Assembly: GCF_002835735.1 (NCBI RefSeq)
Contig: NZ_PISD01000059.1
Span: 1-59,684 of the forward strand
Origin: Cytobacillus horneckiae
Lineage (GTDB): Bacteria > Bacillota > Bacilli > Bacillales > Cytobacillaceae
Reading direction: 5' to 3'
Length of the DNA stretch: 59,684 nt
Under the pieces are notes generated by a model. That model was not told the origin of the DNA. It saw only the letters and a list, made by a program, of their open reading frames with translations, and ran no database searches. Positions 17,364 through 24,688 of the stretch are shown one piece after another (the first letter of the stretch is position 1; each line of letters opens with the position of its first letter). The translations under genes and the position numbers were made by a program.

Positions 17364-17389
17364 TGAAATATAATTAATGTATAACCGTC
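17364..17389 (+). promoter_or_regulatory. Candidate ECF sigma autoregulatory promoter
   Basis: TGAAAT (17364-17369) and CGTC (17386-17389) are 16 bp apart, closely matching the TGAAAC-N16/17-CGT pattern of Bacillus ECF sigma factors. It lies 26 bp upstream of the sigma gene start. Confidence 0.6.
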
Positions 17390-17414
17390 TAATTAATAAA
17401 AAAGGAGAAATCAA

Positions 17415-17933
17415 ATGTCAAATAAGGAGATTATTAGAGAATGGTATTCACTCTACGCAGATGATATATACAACTACCTTATATATTATCTTAATGATAA
17501 AAGTGATGTAGAAGATATTCTCCAGGAAGTATTTATAAGGGCAATTAGAAATTTAGACAACTTTAAAGGCAACTCACATCCTAAAACTTGGCTCATACAA
17601 ATCGCTCGTAATATTGCTATCGATCAATCAAGAAAACAGAAAAGGCTCTCCAACTTATTTAGTAAAATCACAAATAAACATCAAACAACCTCTTTAGAAA
17701 CGTCATTTATAGATAATGAAAATATACTTGAGCTTTATAAAAATATTAATAGGCTCCCAACAAAGTATAGGGAAATAGTAATAATGCGAGGAATTTTAGA
17801 GTTAAGTACGAAAGAAGTATCCCAAATTACAGGTAATAAAGAATCTAATATTAACCTTCTTTTTCACAGAGCAAAGCTAAAATTAAAAGAAAATTATTTT
17901 GAAGGGGGTTCAATAAGAAATGAATCAGTTTGA
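17415..17933 (+). CDS. ECF-type RNA polymerase sigma factor
   Basis: The 172-aa protein has sigma region 2 at about residues 8-75 (DIYNYLIYYLNDKSDVEDILQEVF, then FKGNSHPKTWLIQIARNIAID) and region 4 at about 112-160 (LPTKYREIVIMRGILELSTKEVSQITG). AAAAAGGAG precedes the ATG. It overlaps the next gene, a membrane protein, by 14 bp, the classic sigma/anti-sigma layout. It differs from the prophage late regulator at 23781, which has no region 2. Carried in the cargo end of the element, it could impose an element-encoded regulon on the host. Confidence 0.92.
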   Translation: MSNKEIIREWYSLYADDIYNYLIYYLNDKSDVEDILQEVFIRAIRNLDNFKGNSHPKTWLIQIARNIAIDQSRKQKRLSNLFSKITNKHQTTSLETSFIDNENILELYKNINRLPTKYREIVIMRGILELSTKEVSQITGNKESNINLLFHRAKLKLKENYFEGGSIRNESV

Positions 17934-18570
17934 GAAAGAATTTAATCTTGATAAAAAGTTCCCTCGGTTCAAGATTAATTCAGAAAAGAAACAAGAATTA
18001 TTAAACAACCTTTTAGAACAAGAGGAGGAGATTACAATTAAAACAAAAAAGAAAAATAACCTATTAAATTTCACAAAGAAAACATCAAATATTGTTATTC
18101 TTGCCGCAACTTTTTTACTAATGTTTGGTGCTTTATTCGGGATCATGACATACCAAAGTGCTAATGCCGCTCTATATGATGATGACAAAATTATAAATGA
18201 TGTCAACATTGGAATTGAAAAATCTAGAAACATTTTTATCCCTCAGTTTCTTGAACAATCAGGTATTGAAACTAAAAAGGATGCTGAGAAATTACTAAGT
18301 AATTATTTTTCTGGTAATGCCTTAACAGAAATGATAAATGCGTGGGAAAGTAATTTAGATACAAACTTATCTTCACCAGCAGATTTAGAAGGCAGTGTTG
18401 CAGAAATTTCAATGGGATCACTTAACAATTCTAAGAACATTAAAATTAATGAACTTGAAAACAAAAATAGAAGCGTAAGTTATTATGACATTAACATAGA
18501 TAAAAATATTAAATTAGAATGTGAATTGATAAATAAAAAATGGGTTATCTATGATATTAAAATAAATTAG
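17920..18570 (+). CDS. Membrane anti-sigma factor-like protein
   Basis: The 216-aa protein has a basic, Glu-rich cytoplasmic part (residues 1-55), one membrane helix (about 57-80, IVILAATFLLMFGALFGIM) and an extracytoplasmic domain with alternating strands that resembles an NTF2-like fold. The start lies within the sigma gene, behind GAAGGGGG, so translation is coupled. No zinc-binding anti-sigma (HxxxCxxC) motif is present in the cytoplasmic part, so the sigma-binding mode is not the ZAS type. The anti-sigma role is inferred from position and topology. Confidence 0.72.
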   Translation: MNQFEKEFNLDKKFPRFKINSEKKQELLNNLLEQEEEITIKTKKKNNLLNFTKKTSNIVILAATFLLMFGALFGIMTYQSANAALYDDDKIINDVNIGIEKSRNIFIPQFLEQSGIETKKDAEKLLSNYFSGNALTEMINAWESNLDTNLSSPADLEGSVAEISMGSLNNSKNIKINELENKNRSVSYYDINIDKNIKLECELINKKWVIYDIKIN

Positions 18571-18578
18571 GAATTGGA

Positions 18579-18611
18579 GTAAAAGGTAATGTTTTTCATT
18601 ACCTTTTTTTA
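18579..18611 (+). terminator. Terminator of the sigma/anti-sigma operon
   Basis: AAAAGGTAATG and CATTACCTTTT pair around TTTTT, followed by TTT. Confidence 0.85.
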
Positions 18612-18669
18612 TTTTTTTGAACTTTTTGTGAAACTTTCAATTTTTTTCAAAAAAAATTATATTTTTTAA

Positions 18670-18969
18670 ATTATCATATTAATCAATTTATGCTTTTTAC
18701 TAGCTTTATTAATTGGTGTAGTTGCATTAGGCGGAGTAAACGTGGTTCAAGCTGAAGAAGTTAAAAGTACTGATGTAGAAATACAGGTAATGAGAGAAAT
18801 TTATACACACAAAGTAATGGGTAATATAAAGCAAGATTACTATTATTACTACAATCCTAGTACTGGTAAGACTTGGTGTGAAAACACTATGAGTTACGTA
18901 AATACTGTTCCAAACCATAGTTATTTCAACCCAAAAAACCCATTTGAAAAAGCTTGTGATTATAACTAA
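18670..18969 (+). pseudogene. Small secreted peptide gene with no canonical start
   Basis: In frame from 18670, just after a TAA, the sequence encodes a textbook signal peptide (CFLLALLIGVVALGG, then VNVVQA before EE) and a 70-residue mature part with YYYYYNPSTGKTW, two cysteines (WCEN and KACDYN) and no recognised domain. The only canonical start in frame is GTG 18742, inside the signal peptide and without a ribosome site. Either the start has been lost or ATT/ATC at 18670-18675 is used. It is downstream of the ECF operon. Confidence 0.5.
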
Positions 18970-18980
18970 ATATGTAACCC

Positions 18981-19003
18981 TCCCCTACTAATTTAGTAGG
19001 GGA
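18981..19003. terminator. Bidirectional terminator
   Basis: Arms 18981-18990 and 18994-19003 are perfect complements. It is flanked by a T tract to the right and lies between the secreted-peptide gene and the converging amidase. Confidence 0.8.
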
Positions 19004-19010
19004 ATTTTTA

Positions 19011-19868
19011 TCATTTGACTCTTAACTTTTGATTAGGGTAGATAGTATATTTTGAATCGAGTTTGTTCCAGTCACGAATTTGTTTAATCGTACTGCCATG
19101 TTTCTTGGCTAACTGTGAAACAGTGTCACCTGATTTAACAGTGTGATATTTTGTTGTGGATGCTACTTTAATAGTTTGGCCAATTTGAAGATTTTTCTCA
19201 TCGACTCCTGGATTTAACTTTCTTAAATTAGAGACTGTTGTATTGTATTTCTTGGCCAAAGAATAAAATGTATCGCCTTTTGCAATCCTATAAGTCTTAG
19301 ATGAAGTATTTGGCGTAGTTTCTGATTCCTTTTTCTTTTTCAATTTATAGACTTTAACTAAACCATTCACATGGCCGCGTGCGATTTTATTAATAAACGA
19401 AGCCTGCTTTAAATTATCAGTATCTTCTTTGTTGTCGATAAAGCCATTTTCGGTTAGGATTGCTGTCATATGGCTTTCACGTAAAACATGTAAATTCTTC
19501 TGTTTCTTCCCTCGATCATTAAATCCTGTCTCTTTAATTACAGCTTCGTGAATAGCTTCTTGTAATTCAAGAGTAATTCCTTTAACACCTGGATAAACAA
19601 AATCCTCATACCCTTCACCGCCGCCAGCATTTACATGTGGAGATACAAAAACATCAGCATCCCATGCGTTTGCTTCATCTGTTCGTTGTTTTAATGAACG
19701 TGTTTGATCGCCTGTGCGGCTCATTTTAATCTCTACATCTTCATACTCTTCCAAATAAGCTTTTATTTTTAATGCTATAGATAATGTTAATTGTTTTTCA
19801 TAAAGACTGTTACCAATCGCTCCTGGGTCTGTACCGCCATGTCCTGGGTCAATATAGACTTTAACCAT
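19011..19868 (-). CDS. Prophage endolysin: N-acetylmuramoyl-L-alanine amidase with two LysM domains
   Basis: Residues 1-175 are an Amidase_3 domain with the zinc ligands and catalytic glutamate visible: H10 in IDPGHGG, E24, H78 in SPHVNAGG, and E140 in ILTENGF. Two LysM modules follow (about 195-237 and 243-285; YRIAKGDTFYSLAKKYNTT and YHTVKSGDTVSQLAKKHGS), binding peptidoglycan. No signal peptide is present, as expected for a holin-dependent endolysin. It is the last gene of the lysis cassette, with a terminator hairpin between it and the holin. Confidence 0.95.
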   Translation of the reverse strand: MVKVYIDPGHGGTDPGAIGNSLYEKQLTLSIALKIKAYLEEYEDVEIKMSRTGDQTRSLKQRTDEANAWDADVFVSPHVNAGGGEGYEDFVYPGVKGITLELQEAIHEAVIKETGFNDRGKKQKNLHVLRESHMTAILTENGFIDNKEDTDNLKQASFINKIARGHVNGLVKVYKLKKKKESETTPNTSSKTYRIAKGDTFYSLAKKYNTTVSNLRKLNPGVDEKNLQIGQTIKVASTTKYHTVKSGDTVSQLAKKHGSTIKQIRDWNKLDSKYTIYPNQKLRVK

Positions 19869-19901
19869 TTCAATCTCTCCCTTATTTTTAATAAAATAAA
19901 A

Positions 19902-19923
19902 AGGCTGCTCGAATGAGCAACCT
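19902..19923. terminator. Hairpin between holin and amidase
   Basis: Arms 19902-19910 and 19915-19923 pair with one mismatch. On the minus strand it is followed by TTTTTATTTTATT. It overlaps the holin stop codon and would limit read-through into the amidase. Confidence 0.65.
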
Positions 19924-20191
19924 ATTTTTTAAGAAATTCATATTGCTTTGCTAAGTTACTATCCTTAATGCCTCTTGTTGTTGGGTCAGTTACTGCATTC
20001 CAAACGCTAATAATCACCAATACAACAACATATGGATTGGAAAAAGCATCAACCAATAAGCTGAATAATGACGCCCATGTGGTTATATCCTGCGCTGTTA
20101 ATCCAAAGTATCCAAGAATCGGGACAATAAAAGACAGCAATAGCTGGCTAATAAATATAGGGTTCTTAAATCGAATTTTCCAGTTAATCAT
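19922..20191 (-). CDS. Phage holin, phi-LC3 type
   Basis: The 89-aa protein starts MINWKIRFKNP, has two hydrophobic segments (about 11-32 and 53-68) and ends with the family segment VWNAVTDPTTRGIKDS and YEFLKK. Holins of this family form the membrane lesion that releases the endolysin. It lies between XhlA and the amidase in the usual order of PBSX-like lysis cassettes. Confidence 0.93.
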   Translation of the reverse strand: MINWKIRFKNPIFISQLLLSFIVPILGYFGLTAQDITTWASLFSLLVDAFSNPYVVVLVIISVWNAVTDPTTRGIKDSNLAKQYEFLKK

Positions 20192-20193
20192 AA

Positions 20194-20469
20194 TTAAACC
20201 CCTCCAATTTTAAATGCTGCATAAAAAATGGCTACGGCTCCACCGATTAACGCAACAATTAATGCGTTGGTAATCGATCTCCGTAACCATTTAGTATCAT
20301 CTTTAATTTCCGTTAAATCGCTCTTAATATCTTTGATGTCTCTTTCATGAAAGTCAGTTCTTTTTGTTAATTCAGCGATTGCTACATCTTGTCTTTCTTC
20401 TTTTTCTTTGATTTTATCAATATCACTTTGAATTTTCTGCTGCCAAATGTCCAAGTTATTTACCTCCAT
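20194..20469 (-). CDS. xhlA: XhlA-like haemolysin/holin partner
   Basis: The 91-aa protein has a long charged coiled-coil N-terminal part (QSDIDKIKEKEERQDVAIAEL, IKSDLTEIKDDTKWL) and a single C-terminal membrane helix (ITNALIVALIGGAVAIFYAAF). This is the XhlA layout; in PBSX XhlA acts with the holin XhlB in lysis. ATG 20469 is chosen because GGGGGAG precedes it; the frame extends upstream through a terminator hairpin and that part is not coding. Confidence 0.88.
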   Translation of the reverse strand: MEVNNLDIWQQKIQSDIDKIKEKEERQDVAIAELTKRTDFHERDIKDIKSDLTEIKDDTKWLRRSITNALIVALIGGAVAIFYAAFKIGGV

Positions 20470-20497
20470 GGCACTCTCCCCCAATGACAAAATAAAA

Positions 20498-20517
20498 AAG
20501 CCTGCTGCTTGCGGCTT
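20498..20517 (-). terminator. Terminator upstream of the lysis cassette
   Basis: On the minus strand AAGCC and GGCTT arms close an inner GC-rich stem followed by TTTTTTATTTT. It separates the lysis cassette from the preceding genes, so the cassette probably has its own promoter or depends on antitermination. Confidence 0.55.
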
Positions 20518-20530
20518 CATCTCTTTTTAA

Positions 20531-20821
20531 TTATTCATCTTCTTCATTTTCATTTTCATCAACTTTGAACTGCTCACATAAATAATCATAAGTCGTATTA
20601 TCCTTACCTTGATATTCTTGATCTTCAAACTTTAATAAAATTGTCCTCATAGTACGAATCAATTCACGACTATTCCCCCCTTCAATTACATAAACCTCAC
20701 TTTTAAGCTCCGCTACATCTTCCAGGTATTTCTTCATGTTCTCATCCGGAATTTGAACAGTTTCGCCTTTCATAATTGGCTTACCTTTATCATCTTTTTC
20801 ACAATAGCTAGTTCCTTTCAT
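20531..20821 (-). CDS. Hypothetical acidic phage protein (96 aa)
   Basis: The product begins MKGTSYCEKDDKGKP and ends in a very acidic tail (KVDENENEEDE). Its start overlaps the 3' end of the SRPBCC gene and no clear ribosome site precedes it, so translational coupling is likely; an ATG 18 bp upstream is possible. It occupies the place where a tail-fibre-adjacent gene would sit in an intact prophage. The family is not recognised. Confidence 0.6.
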   Translation of the reverse strand: MKGTSYCEKDDKGKPIMKGETVQIPDENMKKYLEDVAELKSEVYVIEGGNSRELIRTMRTILLKFEDQEYQGKDNTTYDYLCEQFKVDENENEEDE

Positions 20822-21272
20822 ATTCAAGTTGATAAACATATTCTATAAAATTATTAAACTGATCATCATAAATATACTTAAAAGACCATTTTAGAATATT
20901 AGTCACTACCATGTAAAACCAATTTGATGGAACTAACGTAACTTTCACAATAAATTTTGTTCCATCAGGTATCTCTTCTAGAATGTATTCTGTCCTGCTT
21001 ACTCCTTCTTTTGTTTCTGTTTCAACCTTTGCGTGATAAGGAGGATTATATTTCGTGTAAGAACCTTGTAATTCATAAACCTTCTTACCAATTTTCTGCC
21101 TTGTTATAAAAGTTGAACCTTCTTTCAAATCATCCTCATGACCATCATATAAGTTTTCTATTATTTGTGTATTCCATTTCAATACATGCTTATCTTTGTT
21201 AAGGCATTCAAATACTAAATTTATGTCAGAGTTTATTTCTGTTTCAAACTTATAACAATGTATCTCTTTCAA
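20808..21272 (-). CDS. SRPBCC (START/polyketide-cyclase-like) domain protein
   Basis: The 154-aa protein shows the SRPBCC pattern: an opening strand YKFETEINSDINLVFECLNK, an LKWNTQIIE segment, a central strand pair (STFITRQKIG, TEYILEEIPDGTKFIVKV) and a long C-terminal helix. Such folds bind hydrophobic ligands. TTG 21272 follows AGGAGA by 8 nt. It is an unusual gene between lysis and late-regulator genes, probably cargo that replaced structural genes. Confidence 0.75.
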   Translation of the reverse strand: MKEIHCYKFETEINSDINLVFECLNKDKHVLKWNTQIIENLYDGHEDDLKEGSTFITRQKIGKKVYELQGSYTKYNPPYHAKVETETKEGVSRTEYILEEIPDGTKFIVKVTLVPSNWFYMVVTNILKWSFKYIYDDQFNNFIEYVYQLEYERN

Positions 21273-21352
21273 TTTGTCTTTCTCCTATCAGTGTTTTATA
21301 AAATCTCATAAATTATAACCTATTTAGGTAAATATCGAAAATCTTTTAAAAA

Positions 21353-21376
21353 AAGCACCCAATATTATTTGGATGC
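21353..21376 (-). terminator. Terminator at the end of the HTH gene
   Basis: On the minus strand AAGCATCC pairs with GGGTGCTT and is followed by TTTTTTT. It overlaps the stop of the gene at 21365. Confidence 0.6.
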
Positions 21377-21598
21377 TTTCTTTAAATCCATTTCAGTTTT
21401 TCTGTTTAATATATCTTGTTTTAAAAAAATCCTATCGCGTTCTAATTCTTTTAATGGAACTAGCTTCCCATTATCGACCAGCCTTTTTATGTTTTGTCGA
21501 GAACATTCCAGTATTTCAGCTGCTTCAATCGTACCGATAACGTCCTTGTCCATAAACTCTCTTAATTCTTCAATCGTATTAAAGTTATATTTGGTCAC
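21365..21598 (-). CDS. Small MerR/excisionase-like DNA-binding protein
   Basis: This 77-aa protein has a winged-helix HTH: IGTIEAAEILECSRQNIKRLVDNGKLVPLKE, followed by a wing and RIFLKQDILN. This is the excisionase/MerR-N pattern. It could be the excisionase, although it lies far from the integrase, or a local regulator. It is 2 bp from the upstream membrane-protein gene. Confidence 0.75.
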   Translation of the reverse strand: MTKYNFNTIEELREFMDKDVIGTIEAAEILECSRQNIKRLVDNGKLVPLKELERDRIFLKQDILNRKTEMDLKKASK

Positions 21599-21600
21599 AT

Positions 21601-21798
21601 TCAGTCACCTTTCTTTCTTAATCGCTGAAACAATGATAAGGATAAATCAATAATCATTAATATCATTAGAACGATTAAAGCCCCATTTAAAACATTTGTA
21701 AGAAACCCTACAGGTAGTCTCTCTTGGATGAAAAGAAAATATCCTAGTATCAATAATACGATGAATCCCTCATACTTTTTCATTTGTTTGTATAACAA
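21601..21798 (-). CDS. Small membrane protein (65 aa)
   Basis: Two hydrophobic segments (FIVLLILGYFLFIQ and LIVLMILMIIDLSLSLF) are separated by a short loop; the C-terminus is basic (RLRKKGD). TTG 21798 follows AGGATG; ATG 21783 is an alternative. It is coupled to the HTH gene downstream. A two-helix peptide next to a regulator could be holin- or toxin-like, which is not proven. Confidence 0.55.
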   Translation of the reverse strand: MLYKQMKKYEGFIVLLILGYFLFIQERLPVGFLTNVLNGALIVLMILMIIDLSLSLFQRLRKKGD

Positions 21799-21827
21799 GT
21801 GGCATCCTGTTATAATTTTATCAAGGA

Positions 21828-21851
21828 AGAGAAGCCCTTAACTTCTCTCCC
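21828..21851 (-). terminator. Hairpin after the micropeptide
   Basis: On the minus strand GGAGAGAAG pairs with CTTCTCTTCC around TTAAGGG. It would end the micropeptide transcript or influence its folding. The T tract is weak. Confidence 0.5.
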
Positions 21852-21870
21852 TCGGCTCAAGATGATTGCT

Positions 21871-21987
21871 TACTCTCCGTTCGCGTCATTTTTGAGCTTT
21901 TTTATTTTTGTTACGATGTCTACGACTTTTTCTATTATCATAAGTGATGTTAGAACCAGCCCTAGTATAATTGCCGCTTGTGCCACT
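21871..21987 (-). pseudogene. Frameshifted hydrophobic micropeptide (holin-like-toxin-like)
   Basis: GGAGGGAGGAACAA directly precedes GTG 21987, an excellent ribosome site. The frame begins MAQAAIILG, then a run of four Gs (plus-strand C at 21960-21963) shifts it. With three Gs the product would be 38 aa, continuing LVLTSLMIIEKVVDIVTKIKK, an amphipathic helix with a basic end. As written, translation gives a 33-aa basic peptide. The layout resembles prophage type I toxins; family membership is not certain. A hairpin follows at 21830-21850. Confidence 0.5.
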
Positions 21988-22218
21988 TGTTCCTCCCTCC
22001 TTTCTATAATTCAATTATACTACAACCATTTACCACCGTCAACTATTTTAGAGGAAATTTTTAGATATTTTTCTACTTTTTTCAATAAAAAAGCACCCTC
22101 AAAAAGATGCATTAATTACAATATTTTTACTTATACTTAGGTAATTTGAAGGAAAAAATAATATTTTGTCGAATGAAATTTATACTAGTATTTTTTAATT
22201 CTAAGGTGGTGTTTATTT

Positions 22219-22395
22219 TCAGATAACTTCTAGAATCACCTCACCATTTTGTCTTACCATTATATTTGATACTATGTAGGCCCTTGAAGCAAAATTTATT
22301 ATTGTTCCTGTAGAAACAACATTTTTGCAATGGAATAATTCATCTCTAGGATATTCGCCCAAGTAATTTGCACGATGGAAAATTTTGAAATTCAT
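22219..22395 (-). CDS. Uncharacterised small protein (58 aa), divergent from the 418-aa gene
   Basis: ATG 22395 follows GAAAGGA. The 58-residue product reads MNFKIFHRANYLGEYPRDELFHCKN, mostly strand-forming, with VVSTGTIINFASRAYIVSNIMVRQNG and ends EVILEVI. It starts 33 bp from the start of the large plus-strand gene at 22428, so the two share a divergent promoter. No family is recognised; a small beta-rich partner or antitoxin-like role is possible but unsupported. Confidence 0.65.
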   Translation of the reverse strand: MNFKIFHRANYLGEYPRDELFHCKNVVSTGTIINFASRAYIVSNIMVRQNGEVILEVI

Positions 22396-22427
22396 AATAA
22401 CAATCCTTTCAGAATGGAGTTTTAAGT

Positions 22428-23684
22428 ATGAATGAAGTAAAACATGACAACCTATTGAAAAATCTTTCCCTATTCCATCAATATCTAAAGAAATATATTG
22501 TTCAAGAGAAATTAGAAAAGTATATTAAAAAGTTTCCAACATTTTCGGAGGTTTATGCATCGTACCGTTCAGATTCTGTAAAGGACGATACCTCAATTAT
22601 AGTTACTAAAACTTTAGTCCACGGAGTGGAAGAAGGTCTTATTACTGAATATGATTTAGACGAACTTCTCTTTTTAATTTTTGAAGATTCCTTATTTAAT
22701 TCTCATTTGTATAAGTTAACTTCCTCAAGTTTTGATTATATTAATTCTGATTTTGCCAAATCTTTGTTTAAATCTTGGAGAATTCCTACAGAACACCGAA
22801 TACTCAATAACATTAATAAGGAGATCTCTAAGGATTTTGTAATTTGTGGTTATAGGGTTGAAGATAACCTCGAAGGATTAGAATCCGTTAGATTACTTTT
22901 GCTAGATAGTACACCCCTAGAATTTTATTATAAAAATGAAGGGAACAAGGATGCAATTTTCCCAACTATTGTTGAGATAGACTTTAGAAGAAAATTGTTA
23001 CACATTCGTCTAAAAGATGTTGATAATATTGCAGATGCAAATGAAAAAAGAAGCACAATGTCCGGAAGAATTGCTAACACATTAAATTTCATTAGTTCCT
23101 TCAATCCCAAAATACAATTCGAAGAGATTAAGAATTTCAAATCCTCTCTATACCATCTTGAAGAGCATCTCCTTAGTCAAAAAAGAGATTTGGCATATTC
23201 TAAACTAGAAGATTTTAATAAAGAGATAGATATTTTTACTGATAAAGTAAGTAAGAAGTTCAATCCTCCAAGTTCTAACGAAATTACACCTAAAGAGTAT
23301 ATCAGTACAGGAGTTTTATCCATAATTGCAACAACCTTATCTGGCAATGATATCGGAGATGTTGTTGGAATAAGGTTCCGGGATACTCAAAATGAAAAGA
23401 AATATGCTGAAATCACTATAAAAGATACTGGAAATATGTGCATTTCAACAAGCAATCTTTATTGGTTAAATTTATCTGTTCTTCAAAGCACCAAATCAGT
23501 TGAGTTCCTAAAGATAATACCGCAATTAGATAACGGTTCCGCTATTGTGAATCTTGAATTCTCTCTGGAAACAGCAAATGTTAAGCTACATCAAAGAACG
23601 CATTTGGAAGGAACTGATGGAATTAGACCGTCTCAAGAAAAGTATGATGACGTTATAAATTACCTAATGCAATTTATTAAATGA
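22428..23684 (+). CDS. Uncharacterised 418-aa protein, lysogeny-oriented cargo
   Basis: This is the only long plus-strand gene inside the minus-strand phage block, which suggests expression in the lysogen. The 418-aa product has a helical N-terminal half (FHQYLKKYIVQEKLEKYIKK, ITEYDLDELLFLIFEDSLF), a central beta-rich part (FPTIVEIDFRRKLLHIRLKDVDN) and a mixed C-terminal domain ending in a helix. There is no membrane segment, signal peptide, P-loop or nuclease motif that I can see. CTTTCAGAATGGAG precedes the ATG. A terminator follows. Superinfection exclusion or defence is a reasonable but untested idea. Confidence 0.75.
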   Translation: MNEVKHDNLLKNLSLFHQYLKKYIVQEKLEKYIKKFPTFSEVYASYRSDSVKDDTSIIVTKTLVHGVEEGLITEYDLDELLFLIFEDSLFNSHLYKLTSSSFDYINSDFAKSLFKSWRIPTEHRILNNINKEISKDFVICGYRVEDNLEGLESVRLLLLDSTPLEFYYKNEGNKDAIFPTIVEIDFRRKLLHIRLKDVDNIADANEKRSTMSGRIANTLNFISSFNPKIQFEEIKNFKSSLYHLEEHLLSQKRDLAYSKLEDFNKEIDIFTDKVSKKFNPPSSNEITPKEYISTGVLSIIATTLSGNDIGDVVGIRFRDTQNEKKYAEITIKDTGNMCISTSNLYWLNLSVLQSTKSVEFLKIIPQLDNGSAIVNLEFSLETANVKLHQRTHLEGTDGIRPSQEKYDDVINYLMQFIK

Positions 23685-23689
23685 TTCAG

Positions 23690-23721
23690 AAAAGCACCTC
23701 TTAAATTATAAGAGGTGCTTT
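23690..23721 (+). terminator. Terminator of the 418-aa gene
   Basis: A 13-bp stem (23690-23703 with 23709-23721) with a 5-nt loop, flanked by A and T runs. Confidence 0.85.
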
Positions 23722-23780
23722 AATACACGATTCAGATTTCTCTTTTCCCCTTCATATATACATAGTTTGTACGACAGAAA

Positions 23781-24284
23781 TTACGAAACGAGGAAAAGGC
23801 TCTCCTTCTTTCTATTATCAATTTTCCTTAAGGCCCGTTCAAAATGAGTTTGTATTGTGCTTTTCTTCACTCCAAGCAAATCAGCCGTGTATTCAAATGT
23901 TAATCCTTCAACCTTAATCATCATGAATACTTCTCTTTCTCTATCTGTTAAAGTGCATAGTGCATCCTCTATTAAGTCTTTTTCATGCAAAGACAATTCT
24001 TTATCCACAGGCTTATCCACATCATTTACAGGCAGAACATCCAAAATACATGGGTCTGTAAGATATACGCCTTCTTTATCTGTCCCCCTGCGTGAATCAG
24101 GATTTCTTCCACTTTTCATCCATTCAATAGCATATTGCATGTCACTGATCATGCTGGAAATAATTTTCTTGTCCTCTTCATCTTGGCGAGTGGGTGTTTC
24201 CTTCTTATCTAAATCGCTCTTCATCCTGTTAGCTAGACGGAGAGACTTTTTATATTCAGCAATTAATACCCTCAACATGATCAA
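23781..24284 (-). CDS. Phage sigma-70-like late regulator (PBSX Xpf type)
   Basis: The 167-aa protein lacks sigma region 2 but ends with a sigma region 4 HTH: LCTLTDREREVFMMIKVEGLTFEYTADLLGVKKSTIQTHFERALRKI. This is the layout of PBSX Xpf and related positive control factors that switch on late genes. The N-terminal half is charged and helical (YAIEWMKSGRNPDSRRGTDKE). The structural genes it would normally activate are absent, leaving the lysis cassette as the obvious remaining target. Confidence 0.85.
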   Translation of the reverse strand: MIMLRVLIAEYKKSLRLANRMKSDLDKKETPTRQDEEDKKIISSMISDMQYAIEWMKSGRNPDSRRGTDKEGVYLTDPCILDVLPVNDVDKPVDKELSLHEKDLIEDALCTLTDREREVFMMIKVEGLTFEYTADLLGVKKSTIQTHFERALRKIDNRKKESLFLVS

Positions 24285-24290
24285 CTCCTT

Positions 24291-24476
24291 TTATTTTTGT
24301 CTAAATGAACCTCTATGTCGCTTGTATGTTGGTTTGTATATCCCCATAAGCTCTTTCCATTCCCTCTCACTCATTTGCGCTGGTCTGGGCTTCTTCTGGC
24401 TTTTCAGTTTATTCTCTTTGATTGGAAGTGGGTTTACTTTTTTCCACTTTTTTAATTGGTCCTGTAGGGTATTCAT
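24291..24476 (-). CDS. Small basic phage protein (61 aa)
   Basis: The product is rich in Lys, Arg and Pro (QLKKWKKVNPLPIKENKLK, PRPAQMSEREWKELMG, KRHRGSFRQK). Such proteins often precede the late sigma-like factor in Bacillus prophages. GGGAGGAT precedes the ATG, and the gene is 6 bp from the sigma-like gene. No function is assigned. Confidence 0.7.
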   Translation of the reverse strand: MNTLQDQLKKWKKVNPLPIKENKLKSQKKPRPAQMSEREWKELMGIYKPTYKRHRGSFRQK

Positions 24477-24503
24477 TGGAATCCTCCCTATTAGAAAATA
24501 AAA

Positions 24504-24552
24504 AGGGCACCAACCATAGGCAGCTAAATGCTTCCTTAATGATTGATGCCCT
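24504..24552 (-). terminator. Minus-strand terminator overlapping the 5' side of a small hydrophobic ORF
   Basis: Arms 24504-24515 and 24541-24552 pair over 12 bp with two G-U pairs; an inner stem is also possible. On the minus strand the hairpin is followed by TTTTTATTTT. Confidence 0.7.
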
Positions 24553-24688
24553 CGGCTTGACCGTTAGGCTTATTTATTTATCAAAATCTATCTTGTGTTT
24601 CGTAAAAACCCCTGTAGTGAAAATAAAAACTTTTGCATCATTTTTCCTCACAACCTAAATATAATTAATTAGGAAGGAGTTGAATTGG

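Noticed and set aside
18629..18650. TGAAAC upstream of the secreted peptide gene as an ECF promoter
   Set aside because: No CGT-type -10 element occurs 15-18 bp downstream; the region is only A and T runs.
10428..19000. Interpretation of the cargo as part of a conjugative element
   Set aside because: No relaxase, coupling protein or type IV secretion gene is present anywhere in the element.
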